Assembly: GCF_030253575.1 (NCBI RefSeq)
Contig: NC_080565.1
Span: forward strand, 9,086,001-9,150,000
Source of the DNA: Rhododendron vialii
Lineage: Eukaryota > Streptophyta > Magnoliopsida > Ericales > Ericaceae
Length of the DNA: 64,000 bases
Direction of reading: 5' to 3'
The translations under genes and the position numbers were made by a program. The notes under the pieces were generated by a model, which did no database searches, was not told the origin of the DNA, and worked only from the letters and a program-made list of their open reading frames with translations. Shown piece after piece: positions 43,763 to 54,427 of the stretch; position 1 is the first letter of the stretch; each line of letters begins with the position of its first letter.

Positions 43763-45237
43763 TACTTGTCAAACTTCACCATCATTTGACAGGCCATCCT
43801 TCTCATGAAAGGATCAGTACTGTTCATCTCCTTATTTAAGAGAAATTGAATTGCACAAACCTTTGGAAAATACAAATTTGATGTAGGATATTTCGAACCC
43901 GAGAAAATGCAAGTAGCATCATAGAAAACTTTCAAGAATTGGCAAATCTTTTCCGCTCTACCCCATTCCTCTTGAGAAGGACAATGCTTAAAATTCGAGT
44001 CACTAAGTTGCAACTGGCAAAACGCACGCCGATAGTAAATGGCACTTGCGAGCATGAGATATGTTGAGTTCCATCTAGTTGGAACATCCTGCCTCAAACC
44101 TCTTTTGGAATCTAGAGAATATTGTGCAACACATTCCAATAATTTTTGTTTTCTTGCTTGAGATCCTTTCATGTATTTGACACACTCCCTAATCTTGTCA
44201 ACAACAACATCTATTTCTTTCAGCCCCATTTGAACTACCAAGTTAAGAATGTGAGCACAACAACGGCTATGAAAACAGCTACCCTCGTCCACAAGTGCAC
44301 TATTCAAATTAAGATGATTCTTAAGCAAGTCAACAAGCACATCATTTGCAGAAGCATTATCCAAAGTAAAAGAGAACAACTTGTTCACGATGCCCCATTT
44401 AACCAACAAATCATACACTTTCTCTTTCAATGCAACGCCACTATGTGGTGGAGGCGTGTACGAGAAATTCAGAAGTCTCTTGTGTAACACCCAATTCGCA
44501 TCAATAAAGTGGGCAGTAAGACTCATATAACCATCCGTGGCAATAGATGTCCATAAATCAGACGTCAAACAAACTCTACCAGGCAAAGTACGCAAATTGC
44601 GACCTAGAGTTCGATACTCTTTCTCATGCAGAGAAAGGATGGCAGTCCTAACAGTCCTCCTTGAAATTGAGTGGGCTTCTGGGTTTAAGTAGGTAAAAAT
44701 ATTCCTAACACCCTCATACTCGACAAAGCTAAGTGGCAAGTCATGTCTAACTACTGCATGCACCAACAGTTCACGAAACCTATCAGGGTTAAATTTCGCT
44801 AGTTGCAATGCTCCATTTTTAGATACAAGCATCTGTCCAATATCCATTGTTTGATTCTTTAAACAAACAAGTAAATGACGCTTCATATTTCCAGTTCCAT
44901 ATTTACTATCAGAAAGATACACCTGACCACATTTCTTACACTTGCATTTTTCAGGCTCATCGTCTACAATCACATCATCAGGATTCTCAGGATCATTCTC
45001 ATCATCATCAGGGTTCTCAGGGTCATTCTCATTATCAGGGAGATTCTCTTTCTTAGGCTTGTCAAGAATGTCAAAATACTTCCATACCTCAGACGTAAGC
45101 CTACGCTTTCTCTTCAGAATAGGCTTCTTAGCCTTCTTTAGAGGAGACTTTTTGCTCTTGGCTTTGGCTACACCTTTTTCAGGTGGTGAATGTGCTGATT
45201 GAGAATGAATCGATTCCATTGTAGGATTTGTATCCAT
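43735..45237 (-). CDS. hAT transposase (RICESLEEPER-like), N-terminal and catalytic part
   Basis: 500 codons. Residues 1-50 are basic (KAKSKKSPLKKAKKPILKRK), a likely nuclear signal. Then come an acidic linker and a BED zinc finger with CKCKKCGQVY and GNMKRHLLVC. The RNase H-like catalytic region has LTSDLWTSIATDGYMSLTAH, FTLDNASANDVLVDLL, SRCCAHILNLVVQ and DVPTRWNSTYLML, carrying the conserved Asp and C-x2-H features of hAT transposases. It cuts and rejoins the ends of hAT elements in the nucleus. The frame terminates early at 43735 through a small duplication near 43752; downstream exons complete the protein in another frame. It fills its own transposon (41649-47200). Domesticated relatives regulate plant development, but the intact terminal repeats argue for a transposon gene. 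Confidence 0.88.
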   Translation of the reverse strand: MDTNPTMESIHSQSAHSPPEKGVAKAKSKKSPLKKAKKPILKRKRRLTSEVWKYFDILDKPKKENLPDNENDPENPDDDENDPENPDDVIVDDEPEKCKCKKCGQVYLSDSKYGTGNMKRHLLVCLKNQTMDIGQMLVSKNGALQLAKFNPDRFRELLVHAVVRHDLPLSFVEYEGVRNIFTYLNPEAHSISRRTVRTAILSLHEKEYRTLGRNLRTLPGRVCLTSDLWTSIATDGYMSLTAHFIDANWVLHKRLLNFSYTPPPHSGVALKEKVYDLLVKWGIVNKLFSFTLDNASANDVLVDLLKNHLNLNSALVDEGSCFHSRCCAHILNLVVQMGLKEIDVVVDKIRECVKYMKGSQARKQKLLECVAQYSLDSKRGLRQDVPTRWNSTYLMLASAIYYRRAFCQLQLSDSNFKHCPSQEEWGRAEKICQFLKVFYDATCIFSGSKYPTSNLYFPKVCAIQFLLNKEMNSTDPFMRRMACQMMVKFDKYWSETRSIL

Positions 45238-47208
45238 CTGTTCAAAGATTAACTGTCAGAACCAGTGTAATCAAAATGATTGCATAAGTGAAACAAATAG
45301 ATCGCAACAGACCAGTGTAAATGACTATATAGAACCAGTAATCAAGACTAAGTAAAAATAGAAATAGATCCGAAACAGAAACAGATCAGAAACAGAAACA
45401 GAAACAGAAACAGAAACAGATCACAAGCTTGAGACGAGAGTGAGAGTTGGACCAAGTAAAAATACACCAAATAACGGTACGAACGTGTGAACTATTTGCA
45501 GTTTCGTCACAAGCCACCGGATTTGCCGTTTTCGTTTTCCTTTTCTTTTTCTTTTTTTCCCTTTGGTGCGAACTGATATGCAATGGGGAAAATAATCTTG
45601 TGACTTCACCAAGGAAAACCAAGAAGATCGAGAACCCGAAAAGGTAGTGTCTCTTTTGGTTTCTTTCGGATCTATTTTGGTGAACGGTAACAAAATCTTC
45701 AAACACAGTACCAAAATCTGGTGTACAATGCACATGGTCTTAGGGTTTGTAGTTACAAAATTTAGATCGGAAGAGAGAGAGAGAGAGAGAGAGACGTACC
45801 AACGAGAGATGTCCGTGCTAGGGCGTGAGACGGTGAACGGTGTTTGAACAGTGACCTCAGGCGTCGAGATTCAGTCTTTCAGGCATGAGACGAGAGTGAG
45901 AGTGAGAGTGAGACTGTGAGATTGAGAGTGAGAGTGAGAGAGATCAAAAGATTCGGAACATTGAATCGTTGAGAGAGATAGGGAGAGAGAGAGAGAGATC
46001 AGAATTGAGAGATGTCTGCACAGCTGCGCTAGGGCAACGTCTGAAGTTCTGAACTTCTCATTGCCTTTTATATGAACCATGTAATCTTGTGCTACATGTG
46101 CATATGATGATACGAGACATCGATAATGAAAAAATCTCGTAAAGTCCTACAATACATCCCTCGAGGGCCGCCCGAGCTATTTTTGAAAAATCGGAACCGT
46201 CTAGATTTTACGTTGGAGGGATTATATCATTCATGCCAAGAATGAATTAAATTTCTTATCGTTATGTACTTGATCATACATAACAAAAGTTTTCATAATA
46301 ATTAATCTACAACCCGATGAAGGAGCTTTTAAAATCCGATAGACGCAAAAATTGGTGAGAGTCATTAAAACACCAAGAATAACAAAATGAATGGTATGGA
46401 TCATCATAATTATTTTGTGATCGTGTGGCTCACGTACATTAGACTATCGAAGAATACCTTGGTTTAAAACCAAGTGAGTTCAATGTATAGATTTCAAAGG
46501 TAGCTGCAGACTCATTTTTTTAAATGTTCGATCTAAACCGTTACGATTTAACGTCTTATCAAATTTATCACTTTTCACCTGAATAAAGTGATAATTGGAT
46601 ATCAGAAACTACATGATTGGAACACATTCGGTGGTTCCAAATGCATTAAAGCCCTATAATGCACCACTTGATGGCCGCATAAACTATTTTTTAAAAATCA
46701 GAACCATCTAATAGAGCTATATACTTTATACTAATTTAATATACTTGAGGGCCCCGTTTTTATATAATAGAGCTATATACTATTATACTTTATACTAATT
46801 TTTCAAATTCATAGAACAAGTCAATTTGTAGCTTAGTGGTTTGTTTTTGTAGGAAATACAAAAATATGAGCAAGGGACTTGGGTTTAATTCCTGGCACAG
46901 CCTGGCCGGCCGGCCCCTTTTTTTCGTGTTCGGGTCGGGTCGGGTCAATGAGTGACAATTTTTTCGTGTTCGGGTCGGGTCGTGTTCGGGTCGTGTTGTT
47001 GGGTGACACGGGTAAGTAATCGTGTTAGTCGTGTCAGTTTCGGGTCTCGCGTGTTCAACCCAAACCCGACCCATTTACAACTCGTGTTCTCGAGTCGTGT
47101 CAATTTCGTGTTTCGTGTCAGAAATGGTCAACCCTAACCCGCTAACTTCGTGTCCGGTTCGTGTCGTGTTATCGTGTTTCGTGTACTTTGCCCAGCTCTA
47201 CTCACCAC

Positions 47209-47715
47209 CACCATCGACCAACACAATCGACGACCACAACCACCAAAGGCGCCTCCACCATCGCCTCCGGCGACCATCGCAAGAGGTAAAATCTGCTTGG
47301 CCCAACATATTTCCCAAATCTCTCCTTCGATCTACTGCTCGATCGTCGACAATGCAGATTTTCTTATTGCCTCCTTTCCTTACCCCTTTTCTTTCACTCA
47401 AAACCCAATTTTGAGTAAAACCCCTCCAATGTTACCCTAATATCCCGTGAGCTAAGAACACACACTCGGTGCAACGCGGGGGGCTGCTATGCCCATCTCA
47501 CAGCAGCGTGTACCTGTGCCAATCTTACTATCCATCTTGACAATCTATGGTCTAGGGAAGAGTTATTTTATGACCGGTAATAGAATACTATTAGCGGTAC
47601 GAAATAGTAGGACCATTTGAACTGTTCAAAAAAATTTTGGACGGTAAGATTTATTGCAACTACACGCTGCTGTAAGATGGGCACAGCGGTCCCCCGCTCC
47701 CGCTCCCGCTCTCGC

Positions 47716-47751
<36 letters not shown>

Positions 47752-47783
47752 GGCACTTTGATGGCGTGGACAGCTCTTTAGTA
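47209..47783. repeat. flank of the hAT insertion, with foldback and (GT)n microsatellite
   Basis: 47477-47696 is a foldback: GGGGGCTGCTATGCCCATCT at the left mirrors AGATGGGCACAGCGGTCCCCC-like bases at the right, with CAGCAGCGTGTA / TACACGCTGCTG inside. (GT)n runs from 47718 to 47749. 47209-47460 is a CA-rich segment that was joined to 41600-41648 before the hAT insertion. Confidence 0.6.
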
Positions 47784-47993
47784 CTTCCTCCGTTCCAAAC
47801 TAAGAGTCAATTATTTCATTTTGGATTATTCCTTAATAAGTGTTAATTTTGAAAGTTAATGGGTAAAATAGTAATTGGTAAAGTGGAAGATAATTTTGAA
47901 AAGTGAAGATAAAAGTTGATGTAAAAGTTGTAATGATGTGTTCTTGACAAGTTGGAATTACGAAGCTGGAACCTTAAAAAGGGACGGAGGAAG
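47784..47993. mobile_element. Stowaway-type (Tc1/mariner) MITE
   Basis: 210 bp, ends CTTCCTCCGTTCC and GGGACGGAGGAAG with TA on each side (47782-47783, 47994-47995). CTCCCTCCGTTCC-like termini with a TA duplication are diagnostic of Stowaway elements. Non-coding. Confidence 0.9.
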
Positions 47994-48133
47994 TAGTAAT
48001 TAAAAGCCTGTCTTAGTAGATTGTATAGTTGGGAGCAGAGAAAGAATGAGAATTTGATATACGAAGGGACCATAACGCACCAATAAAAACTTAAAATTTT
48101 AAGGTTGAGGAGAATAAATAAAGTTTAATGTTT

Positions 48134-48588
48134 TGTTAGGATCGTCACACACATACGCATGATATACGAGTATTAAACAATAAAGAAATCAACATAGAGA
48201 TATACGTGGTTTCCCAAAATCGGCACGTCTACGGGAGCGAGAACGGCTGTTGTTCTTCATTCTCATAGTACGAAATAGGGTTTACAACATAGAGTATTTA
48301 TACCGACTATATTCTAACCCTAATATGGTATTTGGTCTGTATCCCAAAAATACCCCCGTACGAACCGTACCGTACTGCTCCCCGCACCCTGCAATTATGG
48401 AACGCCTGGGCGGCCCAGTCTACTTTCACTGGATCATCGGCGATTGGCGACGGGCTAGATGCCGTCGCTCCACTATGCTCCACTCGTTGCGCTTCACTCC
48501 ACTCGTTCCACTCCGCTTCAACATCTGGCCTTCTTTTAGAACTTCTTAGTATCTTTTCATACTTAATATATGAGCCACATTTCTAACA
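48134..48588. mobile_element. solo LTR (455 bp) with 5-bp target duplication
   Basis: Ends TGTTAG...CTAACA, the short perfect inverted termini typical of many copia LTRs. Exact 5-bp duplication TGTTT at 48129-48133 and 48589-48593. No primer site next to it. A similar start string, TGTTAGGACCG, at about 9287 may be a relic of the same family. Confidence 0.8.
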
Positions 48589-48593
48589 TGTTT

Positions 48594-49232
48594 AATTGAT
48601 GATTGGTGAGAAAGTGGTCCATATTTGTAACTCCTATATAGAGTTATTTTTTCTTTCTGTATGACAACTTATGGGGCCCAATATGTTAAATGTTGTATAT
48701 AATTTTTTTTATATACAATTATAGATTTCCCAAATTGTGGGTGGCCATAGCCCACCTTTGGATCGGTCTCTAGTTGGGAGTTGAGGGAAAATAATGCTAC
48801 TCTTGACCAAATCTTTAGTCATATATCTTGACACTTATTTGTGTTCTTGTTTGGGTATGTGTATGGATTTTTTTTTTCCTTTCAAATCTTTTCTGATATT
48901 CTAAGCTTAATTTGGCATTTTTTTTGAAAATTTTAGGTATGAAGCCAAGTGCATTAAGAAAATTGTTGGTATACTCAAAAGCAAGCAAGCTAGCAAGCAC
49001 CCGAGGGTTGGGAACCATCTTGTAAGTATGGATTATCAAACCAAGCGTGATTGTTTGTGGGTAAAAGATAGGTCAATTGGAGGTTGCATTCTTTTTCTAT
49101 TTGGAATTGGTGGAATAGTGAAGATGACAGTTGCTAAAGTTGTATATAATTCAAACCATAGTAGATAAGTCAAGAGCGGAGTCAGGATTTTTATAACGAA
49201 GGGGTCGAATTGACAAATATAGATTCTTATTA
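48594..49232. other. intergenic region
   Basis: AT-rich with no supported gene. The last nine bases, TTCTTATTA (49224-49232), form the left duplication of the following MITE. Confidence 0.4.
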
Positions 49233-50378
49233 GGATAAAGTCCACTTTGACCCTTTGTGGTTTGGACCATGTGCGGATACACCTTCTATGGTTAAAAAAT
49301 GTGCACATTTTTTTTTACAGCGAAAAAAGATTTTATTAGTCTTTAAATGTGAAAACAAAGACCAAAAGGAACAAGGAGAATGACAACAAGTGCTCATCTG
49401 AGACCTAAGCCTTTGATTGGCAAGGTGCCAACCAAAGAAACACCCCACGGGACAAAGCTCAACATCTAAGAGGCCTTAATGTCTAGATAAACAAATAAAG
49501 CGCAAAAGAGACGCAACCCAACTCCAAATAAGACTTAAAAGCCCAAATACAAAGGGCAAAGCCCAAATACAAAGGGCATAGCCCAACAAATACGCCCAAA
49601 AAAACCTTAAGATGAAGTCTGGAAACTAAATGCCAAAATCGCCCCTGCGAAGCACCAAATCGCCGTGAACCAGTCGTAGGTTGCCGATCCCAAAAACGAT
49701 TAGATCCATCACCCGCGCTACCTTGCTACCTGCCACAATAGACCAAGCTTAATCGTCATCGGAACCCGGGGAACTCGCCCCTATTGTTGCCCCAGATAAA
49801 CAGATGTCACCACCGCCCTAAGCTGTCGCCCACAGATCAGCCTCCACAAACCCCTCCGAAATCCACCACCTGCAAACAAAAGCACAAACCAAAATAAAAG
49901 GCAGCCCTACTACAAACTATCGCCACCACTTGCCGCCACCTCCATAGCCAACAGAACCAGACCGCAACCCTGTAGATTTGCATCGTTGGCCACCGTGAGG
50001 ACAAAACCCTAGCCGTTAGGCACAAAACCGAAAACCCCCGATGTGATTCCCGGCGACGAGAACCCACGCGTTACCCAACCAACAATAATCGCCGCGCCTA
50101 GCCGTTAGGCACAGAACCACAAACCCCCAGATGTGGTTTTCGGCGGCTGAACAATTGAAGAGAGGACGAAACACTAGAGGGGACGAAACGGGCAAAGACA
50201 AGGAAGAAGTAGCTTTGCAAGGTTAGGGAAAAAAAGAGAAGAGAAGAACAGAGATGACGTGCCCGGGGGGATATCAGCACATTTCACAAACTACATGGTG
50301 TTATGTGCAAATCTTTGAATAATAAGGGGTGTATTTGCACATGACTCAAACCATAGGGGGTCAAAGTGGACTTTGCCC
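49233..50378. mobile_element. MITE split by an L1-like insertion
   Basis: Outer inverted ends GGATAAAGTCCACTTTGACC and GGTCAAAGTGGACTTTGCCC, flanked by TTCTTATTA / TTCTTATTG (49224-49232, 50379-50387; eight of nine alike). Without the insertion the MITE is about 172 bp (49233-49310 plus 50285-50378), and the inner parts GTGCGGATACACC and GGTGTATTTGCACAT pair as well. Duplication size allows MULE or hAT. Confidence 0.75.
49311..50276 (-). mobile_element. retroposed L1-like or cDNA-like sequence with 8-bp duplication
   Basis: Minus-strand insertion ending in an A tail (T run from 49311) preceded by AATAAAATC, flanked by exact GCACATTT at 49303-49310 and 50277-50284. The 5' part is pyrimidine-rich with two copies, about 96 bases apart, of a segment including AGCCGTTAGGCACA and the GGTTTGTGGTTC complement. 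No RT or endonuclease domain was seen, so it may be an internally deleted LINE or a retroposed transcript. Confidence 0.6.
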
Positions 50379-50387
50379 TTCTTATTG

Positions 50388-51320
50388 AGAAAAATACACT
50401 CATTATTATTTACATTCTTTTCCTTTGTGTACAATACTGTACTCTACAAATAGTCTTCATTTCTTATTAAACAGTTAGGAGAAATTGTTAAACATCAAGG
50501 TAATTAGTTCGGATAAAAAAAAAGTTATTAGTTGAATTAAAGACCAAAAGAATTGGAGACTAATCACATATTTATATCCTAAGTGTTTTAAGTGTACAAA
50601 ATTTGTTTGAAAACAAATAGTATTTGGGGGTTACCAGGACTCTTGCGAGCCCTAACACACCTCTGCCCCTAGATATCATGCGCTGCTTGTTTCCTCCTCC
50701 TCTAAAAGAAGAAACACTTTGGGCAATTTTTTACTGGCCAGTTTTTTGCCCAATTTGGACAATTTTAGGCCTCTATTGTTGGATTGTTCTTCTTGATTGG
50801 TGGGGTGAAATGGTCATTTTACTTTTCCCACTTATTGAATTACGTGGCACAAGGGGGTGGAGGGAATAGGAGAACTTTTTCTGAATTTGGGTGGAGTGGT
50901 TTATATCATCTATATTAAAGAAAAATTCAAATCTAGCCTAAATCATAGCAAAACATCACACCAAAAAATACATAATTAAATTTAAAGACAAAATATATCT
51001 TGTAACACAAAAGCAAGCTATTTACCACTTTCTGGTTGAAGCTAATTGTTCATATTTACAGTAGCTAAGTTACAATAACGAACATATGTAGCTAAATAGA
51101 ACAAAAAGGTATATGCTATAGAATCATTTATCTCTGCATCCAAATACATAATATTCATTCCTTAGTTTCACGTACTTGTATAGTTGTATTGAAACATACT
51201 TACTTTTGCGATACAATTAGGTATGTATGTTGCTCATTCTTGCTCAGTTCTAATGCTAGTATTTTCTAATCTCACTATTTGCTCTATGTACTTATTTCCA
51301 TTCCAATTTCACAGGTACGG
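50388..51320. other. intergenic region upstream of the RPA70-like gene
   Basis: AT-rich. No supported gene; an 81-codon frame at 50624-50869 has no recognisable domain. At 50908-50930 ATCTATATTAAAGAAAAATT resembles the 5' end of plant Helitrons (A followed by TCTATATTA); see findings. The 3' end of this stretch (TTCCAATTTCACAG at 51301-51314) looks like a splice acceptor, so the gene may have an upstream leader exon. Confidence 0.35.
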
Positions 51321-53521
51321 ATGGCTCCAAACATTTTAGCATTGAAAGATATCATCCTCACAACCAAAAACTATACAGTGCAGGCAATGGTCATTGAAAA
51401 GAACATCCCAAGAATGACAACCACCAACAGTTCCCTATATCAAAGGATGATGCTCCAAGACAAAGAGGTAATGCTCTTAATAATTCAATAATCATCCCTT
51501 ACAAACATGCCAAAATAAATGCTCTATGAATTTACAGCCCAAAAAAATCTACCATTCAACAGGGAAACATGATACAAGCAACAATCTTTGGAGACAACAT
51601 CAAAGTTTTGGAACATACGCTCAAGCTCTACCATGCGTATTCCATTACAAATGCTGCTGTTAGCGAAACTCCAAAAGAGTTTCGCTTCCTGAAAAATATA
51701 CACCAGTTGGCCATTAGCGCGCGCACACCAGTTGAAGAAATACAAATTGATGGACTTACACCGAGGACAATGAAATACAACTTCACTCCAATCGTCGCTC
51801 TCCCGCAAATCAGAGACCCTGATCCAAAACTAGGTCAGTCTTTACACTAATAGATTTTCGTACAACCAAAAAAATAACTTATATCTACATCATATTGTAG
51901 ATGTGCTGTTTGCTATTTTGGAAGTTGGACCACGGAAATATATAAATGACTCATATGTCGTGGAAGTTCGAGTAGTCGATCAAAGGTAAACCCTACATAA
52001 AATAACTAATCATAACTGCTACTTATGTTACTAACACTACTCACCACATCATTATGAAATGTGACTAGTTACCAACCAACAATTATATCACTGTGGGGCC
52101 AATTTAGTGATTATGAAGCACCTGTAATGGCAACTTTGCCAGGCAATTTCCCAGTGGCAATTGGATTGCGATTGAAAACTTCAACATACTACGGTAATCT
52201 AATGTTTACTCATAACATCTAATATCACATTTTCCACATCAATACGCCCATAATTATGCTCATACAGGTCTAACGCTTGCCACACGAAGCACGTCAAGTT
52301 TCATCTTCAACCTGCCAATACCAGAGGCAACTACACTGCAGTCATGGTAACTACTATATTACCTAACGAATGAAATGCCTACCCCATCATTATTATCTTA
52401 GTTCAAACACTGACAGCTGTGTACTCTTTAGCTCAGTTACAACTATTGCAGGTGTGTAATCAACGCAAGAAAAATCAAAGAACTGCCAACAGCACCATCA
52501 GCGCAGCTTCTGATGCCAAAGCCAACCGAATATTCAGAAGATGATATCATCAAAATTGTCAACCTCCCCATATCAGTAGACAAGGTACTACTTACACTAA
52601 AATATCCCCTCTCACCAAATGTTGTCCAGTCAAAAAATACAAATGCCTACTTAAAATTTTAGTTAATTTTGCAATGGTGAGCATTTATTTCGTTGCAAGC
52701 CATCTTCTGTTAATAAATTCCCTTTTGCATAGAATACTTGCTAAATGTGCTCTTGTAGCATTCATATCCTGTCAATAGAGTAATTAGCTGCCCCTAAGCT
52801 TCCTTTGATTCTCTTTTTTGCAGACACAGTACCTGAATGTGCAAGGCATAGCAAGAGTCACCGATTTCACACAAAACTTCTATTACCTCGCTTGCTCACT
52901 CTGCAATAAAGCAACAAATGCATTTGGAGATGGAGATTTTTTGTGCAACTACTGTGTCCAAAAAGTACCAGCCCTAACAAAGTAAAAAACCTCCTCTCCA
53001 ACTTCATACAATCTCTCATTCACAACATAAACCACACTATGTAACCAAACAACTAATAGAACTGAATAAAATCTCCCTAATTTGCAGGATCAAATTCAAT
53101 GTCCAGATCACAGATCTAACTGGAAAAATTGAAGCAACAGTGTTTTCAGAGGTTGCATCAGAATTCTATGGCATTACAGCAACAAATGCAATCGATGTAA
53201 GACAAACATACTTCATTCATACAAAACCAACTCATACATTTTACATTAAAAGAAAATCTAACTAACTACTCAATGCAGGGACAACTTCCCCTTCCAATTC
53301 TTCAGAAACTTGGCAAACCAAAGAAATGCATCGTCACATTGAAGGCCTACATGTACAGTTATGCAGGAATCAGCCAATTAAAGTTCAACGTTCACTCTAT
53401 CTCTGGCGAAGACATCGCAGAGACAACAAACCATTCGGAAATCATTTTCGCTCTACCTCCAAACACTCCAAATAAGAAAAGCAAAAAGAGAGACCACAAG
53501 TCCACAACCCAAGCACCTTAG
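51321..53521 (+). CDS. replication protein A 70-kDa subunit-like protein (nine exons)
   Basis: Exons 51321-51467, 51563-51833, 51901-51985, 52069-52193, 52268-52346, 52452-52584, 52824-52981, 53088-53196 and 53279-53521 join in frame, all introns GT-AG, to 449 residues with no stop. The layout is that of the ssDNA-binding part of RPA1: an OB fold at about 1-140 (YQRMMLQDKEGNMIQATIFG), a second OB fold at about 140-280 (LWGQFSDYEAPVMATLPGNF) and a C-terminal Rep_fac-A_C OB fold with a zinc ribbon, CSLCNKAT and FLCNYCVQK, then DLTGKIEATVFSEVASEFYG. The N-terminal protein-interaction domain of canonical RPA70 is absent and the protein is about 170 residues short of it. Predicted role: single-stranded DNA binding in replication or repair, or in Helitron movement. 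A splice acceptor just before the ATG hints at a 5' leader exon. Confidence 0.85.
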
Positions 53522-54427
53522 CCTCCCGCCCAGCAATGGACACGCAATGGTCAACAGCCCAACAAAAAACTCTCTAATTAACAACTGAAGAAACTTCCAA
53601 CAGCCCAACAAGAACAAATAGTCAGCTTCTTCCATCAGCTTCAAACCTTTCCAACCCTTTGGCATGAAGAACTTTCAATTCAGAGACTTTTGCTTTTTCT
53701 AACTTGCAAGAACTCTACTTTGATGCAGCCCTTTTGCAATCATATAGATAAACCTGTAGCTAAAGTCGTGCAGTTAGTCATAATCACAGCTACTTATGTA
53801 TAACTAAACTTTTGTTGACAGCTACGTACTTATGATCAAACTTATCCATACAACTTTTGCTATACTCATCCACATTCATAATTCCAAAAACAATCAAAAT
53901 CAATCTCCACAACGGGTATGACAGATGTGTCTTGCATGTCGCCATGCACCTAGATATATAGAAAAAAAAATGGCATGTGTGGCTTTTGAATGGAAAATGA
54001 TACTTTATTTCAATTGAATTCACAATGCGTTGCGTCATGCATTCAGGCACGAGATAGTTTTTTCTTTCTTTGGTGCAAATATTGCCTACTCCATCATCAT
54101 CAGTGGGGTTAGTGGGAGAATTAGTTAGTTAGTCAACAGATGGTTTAGAAGTTGTCCACAGTCCTGAACTCCAAATGTCTCTAATGAGGCTGGAACCTTG
54201 ACCTACGTTGTGGGAAAACTAGAAGATAACCACTGGCTACAATTTGTAGTGGAGATGGCTATAAGTAGTGTGGTTTTGTTTTTTATAAAGAACGGTGACA
54301 CATGCTTTTTTTTCCTTAGGGATTATCTATTAGTGTGGGTTTAGTCATTCCCACGAAATCCTAAAAAACAAGTGTGACTTGTGACTTGACGTGACTATTT
54401 TTTTGTTTATTTTTTTGGAAAGGAGAG
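53522..54427. other. intergenic region
   Basis: 3' flank of the RPA70-like gene and left flank of the next retroelement. No gene. A short hairpin TGCATG-TCGC-CATGCA followed by CCTAGA occurs at about 53934-53954. Confidence 0.4.

Larger units (their letters stand above)
41649..47200 (-). mobile_element. near-complete autonomous hAT transposon (5.55 kb)
   Basis: Ends TAGACCTGGGTAACGGGTCG and, read inverted from the right, TAGAGCTGGGCAAAGTACAC: imperfect hAT terminal repeats. The 8-bp duplication CTCACCAC is exact at 41641-41648 and 47201-47208. Both subterminal regions (41658-41855 and 46917-47185) are packed with GGGTCGTGTC / GACACGACC words in both orientations, as expected for transposase-binding sites. 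The transposase gene lies on the minus strand (42909-45237). CAGAAA and GA microsatellites occur at 45375-45420, 45774-45794 and 45880-45990. The preserved target duplication and single visible coding lesion suggest a relatively young insertion. Confidence 0.9.

Noticed and set aside
42909-45237. Domesticated RICESLEEPER/DAYSLEEPER host gene
   Set aside because: The gene sits inside matching hAT ends with a perfect 8-bp duplication and carries a frameshift, which favours a transposon gene.
46823-46910. Possible tRNA or SINE (TAGCTTAGTGGTTTG ... GGGTTTAATTCC)
   Set aside because: Box-like motifs are imperfect, no cloverleaf forms and the place is the subterminal region of the hAT element.
47568-47756. 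62-codon frame across the GT microsatellite
   Set aside because: Most of it encodes the simple repeat.
50624-50869. 81-codon plus-strand frame with hydrophobic stretch
   Set aside because: Could look like a membrane peptide (PIWTILGLYCWIVLLDWWG) but has no homologue I recognise and no supporting signals.
53934-53954. Helitron 3' end candidate
   Set aside because: The stem is only six bases, it sits one base from CTAG instead of about ten, and the next base is A where T is expected; kept only as a remark with the RPA70-like gene.
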